Source: Varroa destructor (lineage: Eukaryota > Arthropoda > Arachnida > Mesostigmata > Varroidae). Taken from it: a stretch of DNA of 64,000 nt. Within the stretch, counting starts at the first letter, position 1, and each line of letters starts with the position of its first letter. Under the pieces are notes generated by a model. That model worked only from the letters and a program-made list of their open reading frames with translations. It was not told where the DNA came from and did no database searches. The stretch covers positions 49,288,486 to 49,352,485 of the forward strand of contig NW_019211456.1 of assembly GCF_002443255.2 (NCBI RefSeq), given 5' to 3'. A program made the position numbers and the translations under genes. Shown one piece after another: positions 49,001 to 62,100 of the stretch.

Positions 49001-50335
49001 CGGGAAACCAGGCCGGGGAAGAACGAAGAGTGAGAAAGACTAAGCTTACGTCGTTTGCTCACTTCGTTTCCTCATCGTCGTAATTCCCTCATTCCCCTTT
49101 TCCTGCTTTGTGTGAAACCCCGACAAACGTTTAGCCGCTGTATCCATGCCTACGTACTCTATACGGTGGCAAACAAGGGTTCGGCGTTGGTTGCCTGGGT
49201 TGCTACATGTCGACTGCGTCGGTCAGAAGTAGGCGTTCTACAACATATCCTACATCCGAGCCAACATCTCCAGAAAGAGAGGGAAAGATTGAGTTTGGCT
49301 TCTTTTCTAACCGCTTGTTTGCGCCGCCCACTTTAAATTCAACTACCTTCTACGACGATGCGGTATTCTATCGCAGCGACCAAGTCTTTAGGCTGCAGAC
49401 AGCGTAACGCTGATGGTATAGACAAGAAGAACAGATAATGCATCAACTGCGCAGAGATCCAGCGGTATGAAGGGTAACTCCTGCCTACTAACGATAACGG
49501 AAATATTGAATCTCGTTACAAAAAGATATAAAAGATCACTTTGTCCTAGATGATACTTCTAAAAGTTAAGCAAATTAGGACTATACAAAATGAATTTCTT
49601 GTGTTGTGCATATATTTTATTTGAGTTTCAAGCATGTTAAATATTGTTGTGAACAAAAAGTTGCCTGAAAACGACGAGTTGCTATTTAAAATGCCTGGAC
49701 CTTATGGTACAATATGACGACTCCTAGATGAACCTTTATAAAATCGGCTGCATTTATGGGTAAAAGGCGAACTTGGTACCTCATGACACTGATTTCATTC
49801 GACTTCTTCCAGCCTGAAGCCGAGTAGTGCATGACTGCCGACCGATGACGAGACCGTGTAGGCATCAGAGCGCGAGGGGTGACGAGACGGTTATGGAACG
49901 CGTCATTGCGCACAGACGACGCGAAGCAGGACTCACTGAATCGGGTCGATTTTTCTTTTCTTCGTGACTTATTTGGGTAGGAGCGACAATGTCGAAAGGA
50001 TCATTGTGAGTATTGTGGACATTCAGCTAAAAGCTCGTGCGTGCAATCAGATAGGTTAAACCTGACTCTGTCCGGCATTCTATCGTGCCTTGTTCAGGTA
50101 ATTCTCTCCGGTGCTCTGACATTTCTGAGAGACGGATAATGTTGCGACGAAAGCATTATTTCTATCGCCAGATTCGATTCAATATTGGGAACAACAGGAC
50201 ACCACTTGCTGTGGCAACTGTATAAAGGCAAGCGTGACTAGATGATGCTACATCATACATCGCACCGCAACATTAGCTTCTTAAATATTCTCGATTTCCT
50301 GTTTCTCTCTTTAGATACGGGAAACCTTATATAGG

Positions 50336-50351
50336 CACACACACACACACA
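50336..50351. repeat. (CA)8 microsatellite
   Basis: Eight perfect CA units followed by TATAGG. Confidence 0.95.
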
Positions 50352-50714
50352 TATAGGCGTCCCAATGTGGTCGCCAGTGTTTAAATGCAAGAAAAAAGCT
50401 CTAAGTTCCAGGTACGTTGCACTTACATTAACAATTATACAGCTACCTTAAACCTTAGGCAAACCTCAAGTAACAATCGAGACTTTTAAAACGGAAGTAA
50501 CCTATATAGTGTTACAGTCAAAAAAAGGGTCTTATACTGTTCTATTCTAATTCTAGCTGCTGCTGGTAAACTATACATCTTTACAGTTGGTTCACGCTGA
50601 AACTGCCTTAACAGGAACCAACGAATCATACCCTAGAAACATTTATTAGCTATAGTTTGAGGCTAACCTATATAAATCACATGTTTGGTCTTTATTGTAT
50701 CATGTTGGTTCTGC

Positions 50715-50731
50715 TATATATATATATATAT
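50715..50731. repeat. (TA)8 microsatellite
   Basis: Alternating TA run of 17 bases. Confidence 0.96.
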
Positions 50732-52450
50732 GCAGAGACGCATGGATTGCACTCACAAATGTCATAGACATTCACAGTTCGTTCCTTTTTTGCCTTCGTC
50801 TTGCTCCAAGATTGCGCAGCGAAGTTCGCTGGTGTTTTCCTCAGCGCCAGCACGCTGACCAGGAAGAGAACAATGGCAGCGATGCTTAATTTCCGCGTTA
50901 AAAGTCACCCTAAATTTTCCCGAAAACCCTTTGCAACAGCGATAGAGGTAACAGCCAGTGTGTTATAGCATCGTAGCAACAAGACCATGTCGGGTGGGAC
51001 CATATATAGGTGCGACCTCGGTCGGCCCAGCTATGAAACGGAGCCGCCAAACCGCGAAAGTCCTGCCCACAAGCAGGCATGTTCAAAGGCACTAGCACAG
51101 GCAGAGAAAGCGGGAAACCGGGACCAGCATCAAAATTGGTAGTCCTTTTTCACAGGCCGTCGAAGCCTTGTGTTAGTTACAGAGGGTTATACGACGAATG
51201 AGTCTGGCTGGTGTACAGAGGGACATCGTGGTCGCGCCAAGAGCCACGATTCATAATAAATCTGTCAAAAGCAGTATTTGCCGTCCGGATACAGATTTTT
51301 GCTAGTAAAGCAAAGGCAAGAAAGCGCTAGCGAAATGACTTTCTGTGTTCTATTGCTAGAAGAACACCACAGCTCACACACGGATCCACTTGGGCTTCTA
51401 CTCTTAAACCTAACAGTCTGCAAAGCTGGATCGTGGAGGCAAGATCTGTGTGTGTGTGCATGAATATACACTAATCCCAAAAGGATTATCATCTCGAGCT
51501 CAATTGTTGGTTTTAAACAGAAATGGAAAAATGATACAAAGAGAGATCGAACTCGTCGTTCAACTAACTAGATGCATCCATTTTGGATTTGTCTCGTTTC
51601 GTAACCGTTTACTTCCGAGCGACCATGACACCGAAGTCACCGAAAGAAGGACAAACGACCCCGTACGTGTGGACGAAAGGTATGATAGTTAAACATGCAA
51701 TATCTCACCTTTCGTGACTACAGAGTTACTTACAGCTAGTGCGACTGTTGTTGATAGCTTTCTGAAGAGAAGGTAGAGAATCCTTTTTTGGCTGGTATAG
51801 CCTCTTAATATATTCGGAATGTTTTTACTACGCATCGTCTGATAAACGTGAACGAGAAATGAATTAAAATGGCGACTAGCATCACCGTAACAGGAATTAA
51901 TATGGCTGCTAGATTCAGCCAAGCTCATTTCAGTGCAGACTACGGGGGCCATACACCGATAAATGAATAAAGTGCCTATATAATTTAATCAATATCATAT
52001 TTTTTTGGTATGTATTCAAAAATCAAGTAATTTACCACCATGATCATAATGACTGTTGCCATCAGACTTATGGTACGGACATTAGTACGAGCCCAAAGAG
52101 GGATGGCGTCTAAATAAATGCATGCATATATATAGTATGTCATATGTAATACATGTGTATATAATATACTTGGTTGAAATCTATTATCTATACGTTTATG
52201 CAGCTATAGACAGTGAAAATCTTCGTTCACTCTCTTCTCCGTTCTGAGGGCGCAAATCTGGATCTGCGTTGATATTTATATTTTTAACCACTACCTTAGG
52301 GACATTATCAGTATTGGTTCGCCGCAAACAATACATATTCGTACGGACTGCCTGCTGCAATCACTATTAATCGAAGGTTCTTGTCCGAGGAACAGCTAGG
52401 CCAGAAGAAAAACAGGCCACCCATATTTAACCGCACATTATTTACTTTGC

Positions 52451-52470
52451 GATCGATCGATCGATCGATC
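52451..52470. repeat. (GATC)5 tetranucleotide microsatellite
   Basis: Five perfect GATC units. The array is self-complementary along its whole length. Confidence 0.97.
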
Positions 52471-52565
52471 CATAAAGTCACAAATGAATCTCGTCATTTA
52501 AGCTAATGAAATGCTCCAGTATTTATGAGGCACTAAGGAAGTAGATAGTAATCTCCATCATTTCA

Positions 52566-52596
52566 GTACAAGCTCGACTCGAAAGAGAGCTTGTAC
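52566..52596. repeat. Perfect 10-bp inverted repeat
   Basis: GTACAAGCTC and GAGCTTGTAC pair perfectly around an 11-base loop. Confidence 0.85.
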
Positions 52597-53234
52597 GGCC
52601 GTAACAATAATATGAGCAATAACTACTACCTCGTTGGATATACAAAAGTGACTCTGATATTTCGAGATACCTTTCCGGAGAGCGGACCCCCGATATGCGC
52701 CCTGCCATCTGGCTTATTTTGCGTTTCTCAACCAGGATCTGTCCCCAGTAGAGGCGGCGTGGTATCAGTAGCAAAGGGACGAACAGTGACCGCAAAATGG
52801 TACTGCTAGGTTAGTTTTTATTCGGTCGAGATTCACATTTATTCGAGGGGACGACCGAAGTGTGACACGAAATTAGCTGGAGTAGAGGTTGAGGGCTCGC
52901 AAACAGACAACGCATATGATAAAAGACAAATATGTGCCATGGTTCTATTCGTAGTTACCGCAACGTATCCTACCTCCGTGCCAAGTCGAGGTACATTGCA
53001 AGACAACGTACGCACGTACGCGAGTCACGTTTGATGTCAACAAAGAGACCAATTTCCCAAAAGGGTTTGCCTCCTACTCACTCTTTTGCAATCGCGTGGC
53101 TTCCCTAACTACCATTGATTGTTTAATCGATATATAGGCACATCGGGAACGATTAGGCGTCATTAATCTATCATTTCGAGATCGGTTCAGAACTCCATAC
53201 GATTTAAGATGCTTCCAATGAAAACAAAGCCAGC

Positions 53235-53246
53235 TTTTTTTTTTTT
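53235..53246. repeat. Poly-T run, 12 bases
   Basis: Twelve T followed by GTTTATTTAAG. Confidence 0.95.
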
Positions 53247-54462
53247 GTTTATTTAAGTTTTTACTTTTAAAAACGTAAGCGAGTTTGGCATTACGTTTCT
53301 GATATCGCCGCTTGTTTGGGTGGACTTAGTCGCGAGCGCACCGGCGTTAAATCTCAAATTTTGTTCCCACTGGATTTTGATGATATGTATTAGGGTGTTG
53401 ACTTTTAAAAAAACAAGAACAGCTTACAAAGCGCAGACACAGACCTACTGTGAAAGAACAGGACAATTTCGGCTCTAAGAATACTACTAAAATTAGCAGT
53501 TAAGCCAGCTTGGCTTGTACGTATATATTGGTGACTTAGACCGTTCATAATTTTTATCTATATTTTAAAGATTTATGATTTCTGTCGTTTTCTCATACCT
53601 AGTAGAAACAATTAGAGTTGCTATTCAAGCACCGTAGATGCCGTGACTCTGAAGCTTTTAGGCTTTCGGCATATCTTAGAAATAACAAACTGTTGCATTT
53701 ATGATAAGCTTCTGATCTGAACAAGTACAAAGCAGTAATGATTGTCATACTCAGATTATAACATGGCTCCGCATAGAGTCTGATCCATGCCAATGACCAT
53801 TAGTGCTACAAATCCATTCTCGGTGCCCCGTTAGCCAGAATAATTTCGAACTGTGGTTGACCTTAGACCGAATCTACCGCAAGGGCCCATATCTCTGTAT
53901 TCATTTGTTTGATGTCTATGTTATTGATGTTATAATTAGTTAATTGAATATGATATAACCCACCGTAGACATTATGCACTGAATAGACGTTTATACACGA
54001 TATCCGACTTGGTCGGTCTGCGATGGCGGAGCACGAGGCAGCACGAGTATTTCCAATTTTGAGCAACAATTTATTTTCGTGAAGTACGCTGTCGTGCTGA
54101 TAATGGCAATGAAAACGCGCATGACGATGATGACGCCCGTGGCGTGAGCGATCGTAAAGCATATCTTTTTCAAGTGCGTGTGAGAAGACGCAGGCTGGTA
54201 GGCCCCAAAACCAGCCGTTCTAATTGATGGTTTTGCCAGTAGTAGCTTTCACTGGAGGAATCGCGTTACCATTAGCAGCTATAAAACAAGTGCAATACAA
54301 TTTTGTCAACACCAACAACAACGCGTCATACAAGAGCCATCTGAACACGTAGCGGTCGAGTGAGATCTAAACGTTTACTTAGTAGCAGGTGTCGTAGTTT
54401 CGCAGTGCGAAAGTAATGTTTCGGATTTGGTGGGTTCTATCTGAAAGCAGACCCGGGCACGA

Positions 54463-54480
54463 TGTTGTTGTTGTTGTTGT
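54463..54480. repeat. (TTG)6 triplet run
   Basis: TGTTG repeats continuing as perfect TTG units. Confidence 0.95.
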
Positions 54481-56541
54481 AGTCATGAAGTAGGAGCTGG
54501 CTCGTTAGCCGGTCTAGAGGAAAACATGAAGCGTTCCGTGGGAACGAATCTCGCACAGGTGACGCGCCCGAGTGAATTTGTGGTCCACCAGGGTCTACTA
54601 GTTTTCTTTCCTCTGTCTCATTTCTCGCTTCTTGTCTCTTGCCGTTTCGCCCCTGACGCGCTGCTACCAGTGACGCTGAACGAGTCTGCTGCTGTCGTCA
54701 TTGTTGGCAACACTAGCATCAGCCATCGAGATGTGGCGACGAATGATCTGATGGCGCCTGAGTCCCCTTGCATAATCGTGTATTAAGGACGTGTGAGACT
54801 GGCTAAAGCGACCGCAAATGAATTGTGCGCCGCCAATACACGCTATTACGATAATATGTATATTATAGTATAGTACAATTACTCGTCAGGCTGAAACTAA
54901 TTTCTGCCGTTCGTGGCTGTACTGTTTACCACTGCTATGTCATAAGCTTCGGCAGAACTTTTCCGTCACAGACATAAGCTGGCCAGTTTGTGATAGCGCA
55001 TAGTAGATACTCGTGTGCGTAACGACCTCAACCAGCCACATGGCCTATCGTGGTGTATAACGTTGTTGGTTGAATTCGTTTGTAATGTCGTATGGAATGT
55101 TAGTAATAACCGTGGGTATTCGGTGGGCACGCTCGCATGAGTGGAACTCGCAGCGTTTTGCTCGATGTACAGCTTTACGGGAATGCCGTCCCGAAGTGAA
55201 GAAGAGCAGGACGTTTTTTTGCAACTTGCCCACGAGCCTACAAAAATGAAAAAATACGTACAGCAACAAGCGTGAAGAGTATTTTGCAGCGATCGGAATG
55301 AGTTGTACGGCTGGGTCGGTACTATCAAATAACATGGGAACTTTTTTTTACCTTTGCCCGCATGACCGGCACCTATCAGTCGTAACAATGTGTGTGAAAT
55401 GCGTAACGGCAGTTCGCGTAGTCGCACGAGCTCGCATTGTTATAAACGCAAAACGTAGGTATATCGAAGCGAAATCAAACCTACCAAGTAAATGAAGATA
55501 ACTGGTTATAGGAGAAAAAAATAGAAGATCGTAGCCCGCAATTACTAGGCTAGTGTGCAAACAACTTGTTGATGATCACATTTCAAATATGACAGCGGAA
55601 CCAAAAAAGATGCCATATTTAAATTGTCCAAACGTTGTTTGATTCTGTGCTCTCCGTAGAGCTGTTGCCTGTAAAAAAGATGAAACATAGGTCTGGTGCT
55701 CTTTTTCAAGTTTGCGTACAAGTCACGGATACCAACCTCCAAAATCCGTTGCTTTAATTTAAAATAGGCGCCCTATTAAAGTTTCATGGTAAACAGATGA
55801 CCATCAAACTATGATACGAGTTCAGGCAAAATGCCATTAAGGCCAAATTCGGCCCCGATGAGAATTCTCAAAAAAAGGTAAAATTTACCAACTGTTAGGC
55901 AGATTTGAGCACATCGTCGTCGCTTGATCACTGTTGACCTCTCGTGTGTGGCACTGCCTTAGCGGTCAACAGTAGAGCGGCTGTTATAGAATTAACGAGA
56001 TATTAGGAACAACAGGAGATAACTAAATGCGAATACACCGTCGTCAGACGCTCACGACTCGCTCTCCGTCTAACATATGCTATTCCGACATCGAGTCCGA
56101 CCGGCAATACCAATAACGAGGTCCAATAGCGAGAGGAACCCATGCCAAACTTGATAGTACAAATGCGTTCAACCGATGTGTTAGCGGGTCCGTTGAGGAC
56201 TTCGAAGTTGACAATAACGACTTCGTGGCAATGGCTGACGAAAACAAATGACGCTGCTTAGGACTGCAGACACTAGGCGACCGAATCATCTTCGTACAGA
56301 CAAGGTGGCGACCGGTGAAAATTCGACTTCAAAGATGACAGCCAACGGCAATTTCGCTGCTGTTACTGTGACCGATGGTTTTGCTGACGCAATTGTCGGC
56401 GTCGCATCTGCGCGTAACTGCACTGAAATAAAGTGCGTTGCCGCCGTTGGCGGTCGCTAACGAAGTGCTATTCGAGCCATAGGAAAGCAATGAGCACTCT
56501 TATTATCGTGACCTATTGGAAGATTCCAATAATCAGTAAGA

Positions 56542-56544
56542 ACA

Positions 56545-56576
<32 letters not shown>

Positions 56577-56578
56577 CA
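56542..56578. repeat. (ACGC)n(AC)n compound microsatellite
   Basis: About five ACGC units run directly into about eight AC units. Confidence 0.97.
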
Positions 56579-56742
56579 TCTGAACAACACGAAACAGGCA
56601 CAGGTACACACCCTTTCGACGACAGGGCACATCGAAGCATAAAACAGCATTCCTCTATGTGCCTAATTTTTTTCACTGATACATTCAAATGCGTGCATAT
56701 CACGCTACATCCACAGATATTCAGACACAAATACACATACGT

Positions 56743-56767
56743 ACATACATACAGCATGTATGTATGT
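56743..56767. repeat. Hairpin of ACAT tetranucleotide repeats
   Basis: ACATACATAC and GTATGTATGT form a perfect 10-bp stem with loop AGCAT. The arms are themselves simple repeats, so the pairing arises easily. Confidence 0.85.
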
Positions 56768-58752
56768 GAACACATTGGTAGGACGAGCAGTACGTCCCTT
56801 AAGCCTCGACTACTATTATCATTGTTTCGTAAAAGGCAGGAATACGCCCTGTTCATAGATATTATTTTACGTGGTAGAGGGGAAATTTTATAGGTAGACA
56901 CAACATTATGCCCGGAACAAGCTCGTCGTTTAAACAGCTGCAGTACGCCATTCTCCTGCCGATTGGATATAATAAGATAAATAAGAAAGATCACAAAAGA
57001 AACAGTTAGTAATATTGTGTTGCCCTATCAACCTATTACCTGGAAGCATTAGGTGGGAGACTTTGAACAAGATACCTTCAGGTTACAAATACATAATACC
57101 AAGATTAATCATTTCAAACAGAGAAAATCGCTATCAACAGTAACAGATACACAGACAAAATTAATACGAGAATGAGGCACCAGCGCACAAGCAAACAACA
57201 AAGTAACAAGTAGTCCGGATGCTGAATTCACAGTGCAGACAACGATTCCTAGAGTTTCCCGACCATATTTCATTTGTAGAATCAAATTTTTTTGTATTTC
57301 TACACGCATATGCCACAGATACATGTATTGCTTTACTTCCGTAGCGATAGGCAGTCGATTATGTAACAGGATTAAGTTCCTCTGTAGATTTCTTCTTGCG
57401 TAGTTCATGGCTTACCAAATTTTGATGTTTCCCGTCTAAACGCCTCGGTCTCAAACGGCTCACTTTTAATTTATTGTATGAGTCTAATATACAAGATTCC
57501 AGCCAAGATACTAGATTTAATCTTTCTTTATTTTTGCCACTTTAGAGTTTCTAGGGCAAAAATCAGCTTCTGCGGTTCGACTCGTACTGAACACCCACCC
57601 TCATCGTCCAAGTGACTCATTTAAAAACATGTTTTATTTTTGCTCAAATGTTTGTTCACACGCCCATAAACTTGAGTTCAGAAGACAAATGCATAATGCT
57701 TCTATCTAGCTATGTGATGCTGGAACGTTTCTATACGGTGATTGTGTGCCTACACCGTGCCTTCTTGGCGCTAATGTTCTCTTACCCTACTCGGAAACTA
57801 TTTTCGTCTGCAAGCGTTTTTCATCATTGAAAGCTGGCCATTTGTACCGTCTCAACTATATCAGTAAGAGCCTAAATTATTTTCGTCGTTCACTGAAAAC
57901 TAAGCTAAGGAAAAATTCTATGGTTGAACAGTCGTAGCTACATGATTGCTTCACTGCACTATTCAGTTCACTTCCTGCTGTTTCCCATGATTTGGCACCG
58001 GTAAATGTCAATTTCAGCATTTTTCCCAGTTGGGATCTCGAAAAACACTTTCACTACGGTTACAGAACACAATATTAGAGGTTATCGTTTGCCTGTTTTA
58101 AGTTACATGGATGATGGCGTGGTAAAAATAATTTCAAGGTATGCGTGGTATCTGTTTGTAACCGACTGCCGTATTTCCGGTTCGCTCACTATATAGCCGG
58201 CAATAACTACTCAAGCAAGAATACAAATGCGACGCGACGGTTTAGGTATTCGGCATCAGTATTGTCTACGTATTCTCTGGCGTTGAGTTTCGTTTTTTCT
58301 AACCGAAGCTATAACCTTCTGATAATATTGTATGACACGCATCCTATTTCTTCCCCCTTCTATCAGTTAGGTAGTCAGTTATAATTACAGAAACAATTTG
58401 ACCAAGCAGTAAACGAGAGGGCCGCGCTTGCGTCGCTCTCCCTGCGAACGTACACTTGTGCTTCTAACCTGTAGACCATGTAGCGACGTTTTTCTTTTTG
58501 CTTTTCTTGTTGCGTGTCGCTTCCGGGGGCTCCCTAGCGCCTTTCCGACGCCGTACGATTAATATTTGCATAGGGCTGCCACTACCTCTACGAAAGCGCT
58601 TCTGTCGGCTGCCGTTGTCGCTCAAAGACAAATCGGTGAAGGAGTGCAACAATAAACATAGTTAAGAACAGCGCAACGTTCCAGTGGGAATAACAGTGGT
58701 AGCCGGTAAGTTTGTGGCCGCTCTGGCACTTGGGGCGTCGAAGAAACTTGAT

Positions 58753-58776
58753 GCCGCCGCCGCCGCCGCCGCCGCC
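58753..58776. repeat. (GCC)8 triplet microsatellite
   Basis: Eight perfect GCC units. On the minus strand it would encode an Ala/Gly/Arg-type homopolymer but sits in no supported gene. Confidence 0.97.
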
Positions 58777-58865
58777 CCTGTTTCTGTTACACGATCACGC
58801 ATATAGAAATAAATGTAGGTTTTGTTCATAAACAAAAATATCATAATTTTTGTTGTTTTCGCTAT

Positions 58866-58882
58866 TGCTGCTGCTGCTGCTG
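58866..58882. repeat. (TGC)n triplet run
   Basis: Five TGC units plus two bases, 90 bases downstream of the GCC array. Confidence 0.95.
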
Positions 58883-59104
58883 TTTAGTAGGGCCCTTACA
58901 CTGACGTCATTCTCTTCCGGTATAAAAATTAATAGACGCAATTTAGCCTTATCTTTATGACTGGCTAGTTATTGCGGTTGCAGTGACTCACTGGAAAGAA
59001 AGGAAAAAAGTCAAAGGTCGAATTGTGATAGCGTATTGTCTTGTGTCTAAAATTGTACAGGCATCAGCAACAGGAGAAGTTTCGATCAATATAATTCGAT
59101 CGAC

Positions 59105-59120
59105 GTCTAAACGTTTAGAC
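59105..59120. repeat. Perfect 16-bp palindrome
   Basis: GTCTAAACGTTTAGAC is identical to its reverse complement. Confidence 0.9.
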
Positions 59121-62100
59121 AAAAGTGCGGTCATCACCGTCATAAACTGTGCCGACAAATAAAGGATTCCGCTAGATCAAAGTTCATGCATGAGTATAAT
59201 GCTAGATTGTGATACGCGTTAAACGTAAGCTCGAGATATTTCGAGCCGTTAAAAAAATAGTATATTGTTATTATAGCATGCCAGCGGTCTAGCGTATTGA
59301 AAGCAAGCTTCGAAACAGTCTGTAGAGTGCCGAGACCTTTCTCTGCTTTTGCGACGCGTTATTTCGACCTGTTTCTTCATGCGCCTCTTAGAACTAAACA
59401 TTTTTATAATAATTTTAAAGTTTAATAACGAAGTTATTATTTTCTATCGGCCTCATCAGGATACGTCCAAGAATGTTTCTATATACGTTTAGCGGGTCAG
59501 TGTCCGGTTAACATAATGATCCAATTTGACACACGCGCAAAATATCACTGCGCTGTTACTGCGTCTAGGTTCATGCAATAAGTGAACATTTTCATACTAT
59601 GTTATAATGTTCGTGATACGACTCACTTTTCCGATGGGTCTGATCCGATCGCCCATATGGGTTCCGGATATTAAAATAGATGCTCGTATTTTGCCAGGCC
59701 ACCATATGGCTAATAATAAAGCTAAAATACAGAAAGTTCGCATCATGGCAGTTGACAGGCGCAACTAGCTATATCGATGATAGCAGAATATAATGCCCCT
59801 TGAAGCACAATCTTGTCTGAGCTAGATTTCTCTTAGCGAGCATAGCATACTTAGAACTAAACAGCCAATGAAATGTCAAGAATCTGCAGTGCAACCCAAC
59901 TAGATTTGGCCTGATCGAACGTCCTGTTTGATACACGTTCATATGTTTAGCTCAGGTATTGGGGCACTGCTTACATTGACGACATGAATAATACTTGGAA
60001 CATGCCCTCCGTTGCAAATGAGAATATTTCACCGCTAGATTCCGTGTGTACCTTAATTTTATACCTCGAAGTAGCTGCTGGGTCGGGAAAACTCGTTGCG
60101 ACAGCTCACAGCGAACATTTGTTTTAGGAAACGAGAGCCATTCTTATCGAGGGCTAACAGTGACAGGAAAAAGGGCAATGGTAAAGCGCCACGTGTATTA
60201 TACACTTAGACTAGATGTTACGTTCCACTTGAAAACCGATTTACTGCTAAGCGGATGAGTGCGCTTCATCGACAACATGGCCGCCGACGTCGTCGTAGGT
60301 GAGGTTCTCGGAACCTAGGCGACTCAGTCAGCTTTCACGTCCTGCTACTAAAGCGAATTGTCTGTGTGAGCAACAATAACGTAAATGTTGCGCTTTTAAG
60401 CTCCGTACAAACATGTAGAAAGGGGAACATCGTAGAGAACGCCAGCAGTACGAAGGGTGTGCAGAAAACAATTAGCAGAATTATACTGAATCAACTGTGG
60501 CCTTGCGATTTCAGCGAGCTAATTCGACGAGCAGTTGTTTCAGATTGTTCGCCCACCCGGGGCGAGACACCTTATACTGCGACGATAAGCTTGATGGCCA
60601 GCATTTTCCACACATTTGATAATAATAATATATATAAAGATAAGCACATTTGAATCCAACTGGTCTAAGGCAATCTTTAACGATGATAGCGACGATTGAT
60701 CGAAATATATGGGATAACGGATCTTCACAATGGCTTCAGCATTATAGTTTCTTTAATTCGTTTATAATATAAACTTTATTATTCCTATCTGAAACTCTTC
60801 CTTGAAAAGGTATAACAGTAGATAGAATTGGTTAGAGCAGAAGCGTTAGCCTTATTCCATAATCGTTTCTAATAAATGCAGACGTAATAATATCAAAATT
60901 GCTGCTCATTTTCCCGCCGCAATGGTCAAGCTGTACGCACGGTCGTCTAAGCGGGCCTTTAATGAACCGTTTGACACCTTCTGACGCACGTCTTTTGTCG
61001 GACCAAGCTGAACGACTAATACATAAAATATAATAGCATAAGTGTTTAAGCGCGTTCAGAAATGTACGCATGGTTGTCGACCACTCATTCTACTAATAGC
61101 ACCGTTCGAAACCTATTGACCTTGGTGGCAATCAGTAGGATTCATAGAAAGCACCGACCGTGATAGTTTTTTTGTCCACAAGCTCCGAGTGCTGCTGCGT
61201 CTCTAGCATATGTTCATCATGTTATAACGCAGAATACAATGGCGTACATTTCGTACGACGCTATCGCTTCAGGATCATCGATTGAGTCGAGGCTACATGC
61301 CCACTGAGGCGTATGTGAATAGATTAAATGCCACTGCAAGTTCACAAAGCAAGCTGGCACTTTCGAGGGCATTGTATGCTGGCAAGAGCCACAGCAGCAG
61401 CCGCCAGCTAACATTAGGCCCCCCGATAACCAGTGAACCCAGAATCGATGTAGAGTTAAACGGCCGCTGTCGTGAGCGACACCTAGACCGCTAACATTGC
61501 GAGTGACTGCTCCCTTGATTTTTGGCCCGCAACCTTCTTAGTTTATAAACGAGATATCGTTACAAGATTGTCAGCTTGCGAACTATTACATATACAAATA
61601 ACATCTGTAACTGCTGCACCCGAATTGATATCGATCCAGATCAGGGTCACATGCACGCGCACTCGCACGCACATACATACACAGTCGTACATGAATGCAT
61701 GCGCCCAGACACATGTAAGCTAAGAGCAGCCAGCTATCCCACAGCGGTCTGCATGTACGATTTATTATTCTATACACAATCTAGCTAGCAGCTGACATGC
61801 AGAGGAAAGCCATTATTTAATCGATTCTCTAATTTTGCCGTGTGAACCTTTCACTGGTTCATGAGCCCCTCTCATGAGCTTGACATGTAGAGTAATAGAC
61901 ACGCAAGCGCGTTACTAGGTGCTTGACTAAGGGAATCTCGCCTAGCGAAATCTATCTAAATGCTGTGGTAGAAAACATCTGGAAGTAGAAGATTATTGCG
62001 TTTATTTGATATCGTTTCCGTCTCGGTTCTATTTAAGAAAAGTTTATTTATCGCTTTTGATAGGCTTCCGGATGCCGCGCTATTAACTATAGTGACTTTT

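Larger units (their letters stand above)
45001..50000. other. Region with no supported gene (45-50 kb)
   Basis: Contains three closely spaced G runs at 45206-45222, a 20-base near-palindrome at 45864, a CTTGCTTG hairpin at 46991, a 12-base G run at 48098 and (CTGG)5 at 48981. Between 46005 and 47118 there is no 60-codon open frame in any frame. From 47.9 to 49.3 kb many mutually overlapping frames occur on both strands, as expected for GC-richer noncoding sequence. Confidence 0.75.
50001..55000. other. Region with no supported gene (50-55 kb)
   Basis: Holds (CA)8 at 50336, (TA)8 at 50715, an AT-rich patch at about 52120-52160, (GATC)5 at 52451, a 10-bp hairpin at 52566, a 12-base T run at 53235, an 8-bp CAAAACCA/TGGTTTTG inverted repeat at 54206-54235 and TTG triplets at 54463. 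Open frames do not exceed 99 codons and none shows a domain. Confidence 0.75.
55001..60000. other. Region with no supported gene (55-60 kb)
   Basis: Contains a 12-bp palindrome at 55859-55870 (TGAGAATTCTCA), an (ACGC)n(AC)n compound repeat at 56542, a tetranucleotide hairpin at 56743, (GCC)8 at 58753, TGC triplets at 58866 and a 16-bp palindrome at 59105. The 153-residue minus-strand frame at 56533-56994 reads through the compound repeat (Cys/Val/Arg/Ala-rich end) and is probably spurious. No 60-codon frame occurs between 58845 and 60045. Confidence 0.75.

Noticed and set aside
56533..56994. 153-codon minus-strand frame with many Cys
   Set aside because: The C-terminal part translates the (ACGC)n(AC)n microsatellite and the rest has no ordered Cys pattern such as a zinc finger or toxin-like framework.
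57574..57584. GGTTCGACTCG, close to a tRNA B box
   Set aside because: No A box is found at the right distance upstream and no acceptor stem or cloverleaf can be drawn around it.
58104..58115. Tyr-Met-Asp-Asp, reminiscent of the reverse transcriptase catalytic motif
   Set aside because: It lies in a 63-codon frame with none of the other palm or finger motifs, no RNase H or integrase and no terminal repeats nearby.
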